From: Leuctra nigra
Taxonomy: Eukaryota; Arthropoda; Insecta; Plecoptera; Leuctridae
NCBI GenBank assembly: GCA_934045905.1
Contig: OW203769.1
Location: 18,755,705-18,819,704 of the forward strand
Direction of reading: 5' to 3'
DNA: 64,000 nucleotides
In this document: positions 11,101 to 20,700 of the stretch, one piece after another
How positions within the stretch are numbered: the stretch's first letter is position 1
Layout: each line of letters opens with the position of its first letter
Position numbers and translations under genes: made by a program
Notes under the pieces: model-generated
Database searches by the model: none
Told to the model about the DNA's origin: nothing
Seen by the model: only the letters and a program-made list of their open reading frames with translations

Positions 11101-14100
11101 CCATTTCCATAAGGGTTCCAATCGGCTCCATCAAATTCAGACAATAATTCAAATTATTTTTTTAAATCGACTTTTGGGAACTTACATGCTTAGAAATGTT
11201 AAACAAATGTCTAACATGTCGAACACGATTGAGACCAAACCCGTGAACTAATTGATCTCAAGTTTTAATCATGATTAGATAAAAGACAAACTTAGGGTTC
11301 ACTTGTCACATTATTAAATTAAATTTCATACGGCCCCCATTGAGACAAGAAAATATACAACGTTTCACCAAAAATCAACTAATTAGCACTTATTAACGAA
11401 GCAAAACATACACAATTTACCAAGTGATAACCTTAAGTTTGTCTTTTATCTAATCACGATTAAGATTAAAAATCATATCGTCAACCCATTTTGTCTCCAA
11501 TCGTATCCAAAAACGTGCCTGCAACAAGTGGCAAAAATCGCTCGCGCTTGCACGACCTTATCCTCCTCAGACCCCTGGTATCCTGTAGAATACACAAAAA
11601 GTGACCGACTTCGGTATTTATTTGCTGAGCCACCGAAGTCGTAGGGACCTGCAGTTCAGTATTTTTAGATGTAACATAGGTTAACGCACACAACATAATT
11701 TTTTTGAAGATTGTATGTTATTTGTCTCGCTGTGCCAATCATCAGAATATTAGGTACCAAAAAAATATGGCCGCCATTGCAAAACCCATTTTACAGTAAT
11801 TTTATTAATTTTAATTATTCATTGTGGAATATAAAAAATAAGTGTTTTATTGCTTCAATGCCATAACAAAACAGTATAGATTATATTTTAAAATATTTTT
11901 TTTTATTTACACCGTAACAATTACTTTTTAATTAGTCAATAAAAAAAATTAAAACATAAAAAAACATTGAAAAAATGTTAAATCCGGGCAAAAAAAAATA
12001 TGTCTGGGTCTGAGGAGGTAATAAGGGTTCCGGTTCCGGTTCCGGTTCCACCTAAAAATGAATAAGAGTTCCAGTCCCTTCATGAAACCGATTGCTTCTT
12101 CAGAAAGGCCACCACTTCCGCATCAAGGCGGTGCACGTGTTGAAACCCCCACAAGTGGCCTCCCTCGTGATGTCGCTGTTGAAGGGGATTCTGCACTCCA
12201 AGATGCTGGAGCGGGTCCACTTCCACGCCACCTTGGAGTCCCTGCACGAACACGTGTCGCCCGACTGTCTCCCGGAGGACTACGGGGGAACGCAGAGGTC
12301 CATGCTGGATTCTTCCAGTGAGTACCTCGTCGTTAAGAGGCAAACGGAAGCGAACGGGAATCGCACGGTTCGTCAGAGCGTTTTTTTGACATTTTGTCTT
12401 CCCACTTAATAATTTCAAAAAATCAGATAGTAACGACCCATTACAGCCTAATAGACTAAATAATGCCGCACACTGGAGTTCATTATGACCTCTGGTGCGA
12501 CCTCAAAGTGTTAAATACGATTATTTTACCTCAAAAATCGTATTTAACACTTTGAGGTCGTACCAGAGGTCATATTATTTAGTGTATTTGGCTGTTGTGG
12601 GTCGTTACTATCTGATTTTTTAGAAATATTAAGTGGGAAGACAAAATGCGAATTGATATGCGATTGAAAGTGTCTGCTTTACAGACCTTGGAAAAGCCGA
12701 AATGAAACGCGTCAAAGAACCAGTGACTAACATTTCCTTTAAAAAATTGACTTACCCATATATTTTCCAAACGCGCATGAAATGTTCGTAAATGTGAATA
12801 ACTTTTGATTAGTCTGAAAATTTACACTAGGAAAACGCTCTGTGAAACGCGTTGATGAGCGAGCACGGATACACGCAACACCTCGAACCGAAATTATGTC
12901 TATCGAATGTCATTAAAAGCCAATAATTCTTTAATTTCGTCACATACTTGTATAAAAATCTCCAAAATCTCTAAAAATATTGGTGCCAATCCTTGCTAAG
13001 TTTTAAGTTGATCGATTAAACCTTTATGATTGAACGGTTCCGTGTTAATTTTCAAAAATCACAGGATCTCGTTCAAAAAATATACCTGGGACCACCCATA
13101 TGATATGATATGTAGTGTGTGTACACAATATCAGATCAATCTGTTGAATGGTCATTACTAGGAAAACGCTCAGTGTAACGCGTTGATGAGCGAGCACAGA
13201 ACATGCAACATCCCCATAGTAACGATGCACGACACGGCACAAGACGATTTTCTCTGCAATTTTTCAATCTCCATAATACTCTGGATGAATAACAGATCCA
13301 TTGTGTCGTGAAGTCTTACCTACATACCTTCTCCAGAAATCTCTAGTGCCATCCCATACTAAACTCGTAAAATTACAATTGATAAATACAATTGATAAAT
13401 TGATAAATACTGATTGGGCTTACAATATGAAAAATTTAATATTAAGTTGGTCTTGATCACCATGCAAAATTTGAACTTAAGGTGATGCAAGCGCGAGCGA
13501 TTTTGCAGCTTTTTGTAGACACTTTGCGATATGATTGGAGACGAAATGGGTAGACCAAATTATTTTAAATTTTAATCGTGATTAGATAAAAGACAAACTT
13601 CGGGTTATCCCTTGGTACATTTTTTATTGTTTGTTTCGTTAATTAGTAATAATTAGTGGATTTTTGGTGAAAAATTAGCTATTTTCTCGTCTCCCTGGGC
13701 GCCGTATAAAATTAAATTTCAAAAATGTGCCAAGGGATAACCCTAAGTTTGTCTTTCATCTAATCATGATTAAAATTTGGGATCAATTGGTTTACGGGTT
13801 TGGTCTCCAATCGTATCGCAAATTTCATCGTTTTGCGCGGTTTTGTTGAATAACGGCGCCTAATTAACGATGCAATAAGCAAGAATTAAAAAGGCTACTA
13901 ATATACAATCAAACTGATCATGTGAACATCCTGTAATAGTTACACTCACTTATGAAACAATTTTTCTCTCTCAATTTTCTAAAACGGACGAGCGCTAGTA
14001 TCACCTTAATGTGAATATTTTTATTGTCGACCAATCAGAAGACATTATTTAAACTTTAACCAATTAGAGGATTTGGCCTTCGTACTGCATCCGATTTTAT

Positions 14101-15799
14101 GCGCTAGCTCAAAAATGCTTTCATTTTACTGTACATTGTGGATAGCTTGGCTGCTCTACAGGCCTTGCCTTGGAACAGAAGCTTAAAGAAGGCAGGGATG
14201 ACAATTTAGTATACATTTTTCAAGATTATGGAATAAAATGATCTTAAAATGAAATAAAATGAAAATAACGACAGATTAGACCGAAAATTGGCAAATATAC
14301 CTAAAATGTTGGTACCAATGACCACGCGAAGTTTTAAGTTGATCGGTCAATCTGTTCTAGTTTAAATGTCAAAAATCACATGAAAAATGGTTTTAAATTT
14401 GAACCAATAAGAGGATTTGGCTGAAAATTTTTATGATTGGGTACAATGTTAGTTGCATTGTTTTTGCTAAATTTCAAATTGATCAAAGCAACCAATCGAA
14501 AGATATTTTTTTTTAAATTTGAACCAATCACGGGAGCCCGTTCAAAAACGATCCCAGGGACCGCATAGAGTACGTTAGTATGTGTACAAAATTTCAGATC
14601 GATTGCTTGAGCGGTTTGACCTGGGCTGTGACCACAAAAAAAAAATACAAAAAAACAAACAAACAAACACACAGAGAAAGTGCCATAAGAGTACCATGGT
14701 GACGCTCGCTACGCTCGCTCAATTAGTTTCATATCGTTTAAAACTTTCTGCTCTAACTACCTTGCCTTGAACTGTAGATTTGAAGTCGCCGTGAATTTGA
14801 CAGCCAACACGCAAAATGTCCCTAAAATGACAAAAACTTTTGAAAATAACTACAGATTAGAGTGAAAATTGGCAAAAATACTTTAAATGTTGGTACCAAT
14901 GACCATGCGAAGTTTTTAGTTGGTCGGTCAATCGGTTCCAGTTTAAATGTCAAAAATCACAGGAAAAATGGTTTCAAATTTGAACCAATTAGAGGATTTG
15001 CCTGAAATTTTTTTTGATTGGGTACAATGTTGGTTGCAATGACTTTCCTAAATTTCAAATTGATCGAACCAACCAATCAAAAGATAATTTTTATAAAATT
15101 TGAACCAATCACAGGATCCCGTTCAGAAAAGATCCCAGGGATCGCATAGATTACGTTAGTATGTGTACAAAATTTCAGATCGATTAATTGTGCGGTTTGA
15201 CCTGGGCAGTGCAGGCAAAAAAAAGAAAAAGAAAAAAAAACAGAGAAAGTGCCATAAGAGTACCGTGGTGACGCTCGCTACGCTCGCTCAAAAAACACCT
15301 GAAATTTTGGCCCGACGACCATGCAAAATTTTAAGTTGATGGGTCAAACGGGGTTAGAAAATCCTGAACTTCAAAAGTTATTGACATTTACGGACATTTT
15401 ATGCATGATTTAAAATAGCGTCAATTTTATTCATAGAAATTTTATCACAACTCATTTGACAAATTTCATTTCGGCTTTTTCCAAGGTCTGTAGAGCAGAG
15501 GCTTGCAAAGGCACATCAATTTGCATGGAATACAAAGGCTCGTGCGTTACACAGAGCGTATATTAAGCGACGAAACTGCCTCTAATTGACAGTAACCATG
15601 ACTGAGTACTCGTTTCCTTACTAATGCAGTGTTCTTGCTTGCAGCGTTGTGGAAGAAGAAGATCGAGAGTCTGCGGGATTGGTACATGGAGCGCGAGGCT
15701 GTGGAGAAGGTCGACGAATCCAAGCGGCCGGGAAAACCGGTGGACGTCAACGACATCTTCGGCATGGAGGGAACATTCAGAAAACTTACTGTTGATTGA
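8190..15799 (+). CDS. CRAL-TRIO domain protein (alpha-tocopherol transfer protein-like), complete
   Basis: Six coding exons: 8190-8340, 9097-9256, 9969-10116, 10919-11026, 12104-12317 and 15645-15799 (stop TGA). They total 936 nt, so 311 aa, the usual size of insect CRAL-TRIO proteins. ATG 8190 is chosen because it opens the frame just after an acceptor (CAG at 8181-8183) and yields [17 protein letters not shown], a plausible acidic N-terminus; a 5' UTR exon probably lies upstream. The CRAL-TRIO N domain spans roughly residues 10-90 ([13 protein letters not shown]). The core lipid-binding domain spans roughly residues 105-270, with [23 protein letters not shown] and [16 protein letters not shown]. 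The C-terminus is FRKLTVD. Role: cytosolic carrier of small hydrophobic ligands; ligand unknown. It is a tandem paralog of the gene at 438-4138. A polyadenylation signal AATAAA lies near 16005. Introns hold many transposon fragments. Confidence 0.88.
8427..8590. repeat. Dispersed intronic repeat, second copy
   Basis: Matches 671-835 by eye (CAATAGTTTAATCGTAT, GATATTAAAAAGA, ACTGAAAGTATGT). It lies in intron 1 of this gene, a different intron position from the other copy. Confidence 0.5.
10122..10859 (-). mobile_element. Dispersed GAGCGAGCG...CTAG repeat, copy 3
   Basis: Inverted, 3'-truncated copy that starts at GAGTGTAACGCGTTGATGAG within a few bases of the donor of the exon ending 10116. 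It runs to GAGACGCTCGCT. A hairpin insert lies at about 10269-10407. Confidence 0.5.
10269..10407. repeat. Imperfect hairpin inside the repeat copy
   Basis: GTATAACTTTTGTCAACAG pairs imperfectly with the GCAAAGTTATAC end; the stem includes CGATCGACAACTCTT and its mirror. Probably a small palindromic insertion. Confidence 0.5.
11222..11560. mobile_element. TTAA MITE, family 2, truncated fragment
   Basis: Minus-oriented fragment from GATTGAGACCAAACCCGTGA to CGCTTGCACGACCTTA. One terminal fifth is missing. Internal CCTTAAGTTTGTCTTTTATC matches the intact copies. Confidence 0.65.
12391..12650. mobile_element. 260-bp hairpin MITE next to a coding exon
   Basis: The left arm includes ATCAGATAGTAACGACCCA; the right arm is its mirror TGGGTCGTTACTATCTGAT. 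The palindrome extends outward to TTTTGTCTTCCCACTTAAT and inward to CGTATTTAACACTTTGAGGT. It starts about 70 bp after the donor of the exon ending 12317. Non-coding. Confidence 0.75.
12827..13157 (-). mobile_element. Dispersed GAGCGAGCG...CTAG repeat, copy 4 (truncated)
   Basis: Starts CTAGGAAAACGCTCTGTG and continues through the GATGAGCGAGCACGGATAC block. It is cut off by the next copy, which starts at 13158. Confidence 0.55.
13158..14722 (-). mobile_element. Dispersed GAGCGAGCG...CTAG repeat, copy 5
   Basis: Full-length inverted copy from CTAGGAAAACGCTCAGTG to GACGCTCGCTACGCTCGCTC. It is interrupted by the TTAA MITE at 13477-14009, so this repeat is older than that MITE. Confidence 0.65.
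13477..14009. mobile_element. TTAA MITE, family 2, copy 2, with an empty-site comparison
   Basis: TTAAGGTGATGC...TATCACCTTAA inserted in the repeat copy at 13158-14722. The same repeat at 21019-22029 lacks the insert and has a single TTAA at the matching place (complement reads GAACTTAATCGG). This shows directly that TTAA is duplicated on insertion. Confidence 0.85.
14723..15291 (-). mobile_element. Partial tandem copy of the GAGCGAGCG...CTAG repeat
   Basis: Repeats the terminal 0.5 kb of the preceding copy, again ending GACGCTCGCTACGCTCGCTC. The CTAG end is missing. It looks like a tandem duplication of one end. Confidence 0.55.
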
Positions 15800-16502
15800 G
15801 ATAAGAACATGAAATGAAATATTATTTATTTGTGAATATTGTTTTCATCCAAATTTCCATTCACAGATTTTTTTAACTAATTTTATTTCATTTCCATTGT
15901 TAACAACCTTAAGAGATTTTAATTGCTATTGTTATTTTATTTATTGAAGATGAGAATGTGTTTTGTTTAATTCCTTGGAAACTCTTGAGTTGAGTTTCTG
16001 TACGAATAAAAATGTAATTGAACATTTGATCGAGTTCCACGCAAATGCAGTTCTCATTTTAAATCCTGGGCAGTCTTACGTTCCAAAGTATGTGTTTTGA
16101 GGATAAGGTAAAACATCATCAGAGTTGTAAAAGAATTGATTAATTCCAAACATTAATGGACCAATGGTGATGGGAGGAGTCAATGTAGCATAATTTAGTT
16201 CTCTTTACTCACACTAGAGCAGCACTGTCCATATAGTGGGAAAGGGAGCCAATCAAACGTGTGGGTGAAAGACAGTTGAAGTTCAAAATGGATCCATTTG
16301 CTATTTGATTACTCTTGATTACTTACTGTACACAGCCTTCTTGACGGTCACAGCCCACATCCTTCTGTCATCTGTTTTATTCGTGACGTCACATAGCAAG
16401 ATAATGACTAGTGGTCCATTCTGGTCACATAGGAAGGATTTTAATAATAATGATTTGGTTGGTAGACACATAATTGACTATGGATAAGATGGCATTGTAT
16501 TT
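15800..16502. other. 3' flank of the CRAL-TRIO gene
   Basis: Contains the probable AATAAA near 16005. No further exon or RNA gene is seen. Confidence 0.45.
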
Positions 16503-16504
16503 TA

Positions 16505-16626
16505 CTAATGTCGTTTTCGGCAAGCCGCACTGGGATTGCACTGAGTTCTTGATCGTGACGTCATGTCGTAGCCTGGTTTTGCCCTAGTGCTGCCCCCAGT
16601 GCGGTCTCAGCCGAACACGACATTAG
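16505..16626. mobile_element. Small TA-flanked hairpin MITE
   Basis: CTAATGTCGTTTTCGGC at the left and GCCGAACACGACATTAG at the right, flanked on both sides by TA. This is consistent with a Tc1/mariner-type MITE. The loop arms carry CGCACTGGG/CCCAGTGCGG. Confidence 0.65.
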
Positions 16627-17061
16627 TATCTACCAATTTCAAATCCGACACTAAAAGTTGCAGTCACGCCAACTAGCGTCAAAAACCAACATCTTGAGGT
16701 AACAGTGCATCTCTAGTGCGCATGGGTACGACACTAAACGATGATGCACTGAAGAGCAATCGTAACGAGTTCAGTAAATGTATTAACTACATCACGATTC
16801 ACGAAGTAGCAGAAATTGATGCGTACCTCACTGTCTACAATCAAATACAATCAGCATATTTCATTACAGCACGTTTCCATTCGTATTCTTGCACAAACTA
16901 GTTGTCTATTCACCAGAGCAGGCTGACATAGTGCACTTGTTTTGATCACGACCTTCTGAACGAGGCGTCAAGAACACACGGGTTTCTACATTTAGTGTCA
17001 AATAAATAGGTAACATTAAGCCAACATGTAGACATATTCTTACTTGATCCCTGTCAAGGAC

Positions 17062-17409
17062 ATGTACGCCAACAACAGCAGCCTCTCGCTGTACCCCTTC
17101 ATCAGCTTCTACACCTACCTGTTGATGGACGCTCTCCTGGTGTTGCTCGTCTTGTTGATGAGCCCCGTGCTGTTGTTGGTGCAACTCGTGCTGCACTTCC
17201 TCGTCTATATGGTGGACGAGATGATCGACGTCTGCTGTGCCAAGGACGTCTCGCAGATGGCCTACAAGCTGCTGACGATGACGGCTCAAATCTCGCTGAT
17301 ATTCATCACGATCGCGCTGCTCGTCAAGTCGGTCTTCCTTCCGGTTTGGACGACCAACTTCGAAGTCTTGCAAATATATTTGTACGAGCTGGCACAGTTT
17401 AAGAGTTGA
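17062..17409 (+). CDS. Small multi-pass membrane protein, unrecognised
   Basis: The frame from ATG 17062 gives 115 aa with stop TGA at 17407-17409; AATAAA follows at 17439-17444. An in-frame TAG at 17029 limits upstream extension. However, a CAG-type acceptor (CCCTGTCAAG before GACATG) means this could instead be the last exon of a spliced gene. Codon use is GC-rich and biased toward C/G at third positions, unlike the surrounding AT-rich DNA, which argues for real coding. The protein has a hydrophobic stretch at about residues 14-52 (room for two segments) and another at about 83-103. An acidic/Cys patch MVDEMIDVCC lies between them. I do not recognise the family. It is convergent with the odorant receptor gene that ends at 17734. 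Confidence 0.6.
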   Translation: MYANNSSLSLYPFISFYTYLLMDALLVLLVLLMSPVLLLVQLVLHFLVYMVDEMIDVCCAKDVSQMAYKLLTMTAQISLIFITIALLVKSVFLPVWTTNFEVLQIYLYELAQFKS

Positions 17410-17733
17410 GGCAACTGATTATGATGTATGTTTTCGCGAATAAATTGTTGTAATGACGTGATGCTGTCAAATGATTTTTCTGATACTAAGTACATCTATA
17501 TCCTGATGTGGTTGAGGTCTACCAATAACAGAAATATAGTTTATAAAACTTGCGGAAAGAAAAAAGTTTATAATAATTTTCGTTTATAACGTGTTATAAT
17601 GTATAATTATAAAAACATTTAGTTTATAATGTTGTTATAATAATAATATTGGAGTAGGTAGGTGCAAAAATATCCTCAGACACCCCTTTATCATGGTCTG
17701 ATCGTTTGACCCATGGCGCCAGATGTAGATACC

Positions 17734-20700
17734 CTATGGCACCGTCATTTCAGAAAGTACTGAAAAATACCCATACGAAGTTCGAAGTATCTGAAAAATA
17801 GATAGACGGGAATTATGGAATTTTAGTCGACTGATTTAGGTGTTAATAATATATTGGTATATAATAAGTTTAAGTATGAAATATGATTTTTCTTGGTAAC
17901 CTCAAATAAATACCAACTGCAAGATGAAAATATTTTCCTCCTCTTGGATTCCAACCCAGCTCCTCTGAATGTCTAGTTCAGTGCTCTCCTAACTTTGCTG
18001 AGGAGGCAGTTCAAATTGCAGCGGCTGTGTTCCCATATAAACAGCGTTAATAATGTGACTGATAGTTGACTGAATCAAAGTCAAATTTGGGAATCAACCC
18101 CACTTTTTCATTTTTGTGTCCAAATAAAATTATAATAAAATTATTCATTTTAATATCTTCATTTCTTAAAAAAATTAAGTCTCTAGCACCAACGGTTATA
18201 AAAATACAATTGTTTTAAAGCTTGATTTACACGGGTCAATGAATTGATCAATACATTGAATTCAAGAGGCTGTGCACATGAGCAGAGCCACTTTCTCTGC
18301 TCAAAGTGACTCTGCTCATGTGCACAGCCTCTTGAATTCAATGTATTGATCAATACATTGACCCGTGTAAATCAAGCTTAAGAAAGCAAGGTCCACCTGA
18401 AAATGACTTTTTGACGGGCCCGTTTCTCGGAACCCGTTCAAAATATGGAAAATGGAAAAACGCTGCAAGAGCCATGTGTTTCTTTCGGCTTCCTACATTG
18501 TTTACCAAATATGAACAAAATCGGAGTCCTACCATCATATTTCAACATTTTTTTGCTGCCTTGGCGTGGATTTACCCTAAATAATAACCAGTTTCCGTCA
18601 ATTAGATACTTCCCTCAATTATACCTCAAGAAGGTCAAATAACTCACAATTCGAAAAGTCTCCAAAGAGAATGGGATAAATCCAGCAGACTTGAAGACAA
18701 CAGGTTGATTAGCTATCGACATCATGATCCGCATTGATCGCTTGAAGCTTTCCGACGCTTCGAACCAATCACAACTGTAGACAGCCTCCCTCACTAGCGA
18801 GCTCTGCTAGACAAAAGGGACGTTACAAACGGCGCCCAACTTCACACCCCATTTCATATATTCTTACCTGCTCTGTTAGCTGATCGAAGAGGAAAGAGTA
18901 TATTCCGAACATGAAAGTTGCCACGAGCATGAATCCGATAATCATCGAATAAAAAATATCAATTGAAGGAGCCTACGGAAATAAACAATATCGATTATTA
19001 TAGAGCTCATGCAAATTCAATTCTATACTCTGTTCCTAAGGCAGACACACTCATTGTTCTCGTTTTATAAGGTATCGTAAAATCATTTGCTCTTATTGTA
19101 TCCTCGACCATTTATTGCACATCCCTTGTTCGAGGTCGTTTACAACCTTGTTGCTCTTAGCTCGCTTAGGGGGTGGAATATTATTCCACAATGGTATGTA
19201 TATATTTATGAGGTATGTTTTGACACTTTTAGGTTTTTACGATAGGGTCAGGTCCATTGTAAGTTTCCCTAATACATCATAAAACGAGAACAATGAGTGT
19301 GTCTGCCTTAGGAACAGAGTATATTGACATTTTCTAATTAGTCCAAAGCTGGCATCAGCCTTCATACAGTTTTCTTACCATAATTGCGTACAACACTGCA
19401 ATACTTGAACACGTCAGGAAGAAAATCATTATTAGAAGATAAATAATTTGCAGTTTACTTTCATACTCGCGAAATAACCTGGAAGAAATTATGTTCAGTG
19501 AAGAAGAGAACGAAAATGTAAAAATGTATTATTGTGATAGGGATTTGTGTGTAGACTGCTGTACCTTCACACGAAATGACATGTACAGCTATCTAGTCCA
19601 GCTATCTAGCTATCTAATGACATATAGTTATTCATTACCTGATTAGCGCCTGGTGATGCTTGATACAGTCAACAAGGCGAGCCTGCATCACCAAATCAAG
19701 CTCACGACTTTCTTCTTCACCAACTTTGTTTTGGATATCTCGATTGACCATGAGCTTTAATTCCTGGATTCCTTCTTCCAAGTATGAAAGGACATTAGGA
19801 TAAGGTTGTGCTCCTCCTTGACTTAACTCCATCACACCTCGCTCAGCTGGTGTTTGACTGTTCTCAGTCTTTTGACGACGCTTGGCCATGATGTGCTCGA
19901 GACTGTCAGCTCCTCCTTGACTTAACTCCATCACATCTCGCTCAGCTGGTGTTCGACTGTTCTCAGTCTTCTGGCCACGCTTGGCCATGATGTGCTCTAG
20001 ACTGTAAGCTCCTCTTTGACTTAACTCCATCACACTTCGCTCAGCTGGTGTTCGACAGTTCTCAGTCCTCTGGCCACGCTTGGCCATGATGTGCTCGAGA
20101 CTGTCAGCTCCTCCTTGACTTAACTCCATCACATCTCGCTCAGCTGGTGTTCGACTGTTCTTAGTCTTCTGGCCACGCTTGGCCATGATGTGCTCGAGAC
20201 TGTAAGCTCCTCTTTGACTTAACTCCATCACACTTCGCTCAGCTGGTGTTCGACAGTTCTCAGTCCTCTGGCCACGCTTGGCCATGATGTGCTCGAGACT
20301 GTCAGCTCCTCCTTGACTTAACTTCATCACACCTCGCTCAGCTGGTGTTCGACTGTTCTCAGTCTTCTGGCGACGCTTGGCCTTGATGTGCTCGAGACTG
20401 TCAGCTCCTCCTTGACTTAACTTCATCACATCTCGCTCAGCTGGTGTTCGACTGTTCTCAGTCTTCTGGCGACGCTTGGCCTTGATGTGCTCGAGACTGT
20501 CAGCTCCTCCTTGACTTAACTCCATCACACCTCGCTCAGCTGGTGTTCGACTGTTCTCAGTCTTCTGGCGACGCTTGGCCTTGATGTGCTCGAGACTGTC
20601 AGCTCCTCCTTGACTTAACTCCATCACACCTCGCTCAGCTGGTGTTCGACTGTTCTCAGTCTTCTGGCGACGCTTGGCCTTGATGTGCTCGAGACTGTCA

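Noticed and set aside
16906..17373. 155-aa minus-strand frame rich in His and Gln
   Set aside because: Antisense shadow of the GC-rich membrane protein frame at 17062-17409. The plus frame has hydrophobic segments, a stop and a poly(A) signal; the minus frame has none of these.
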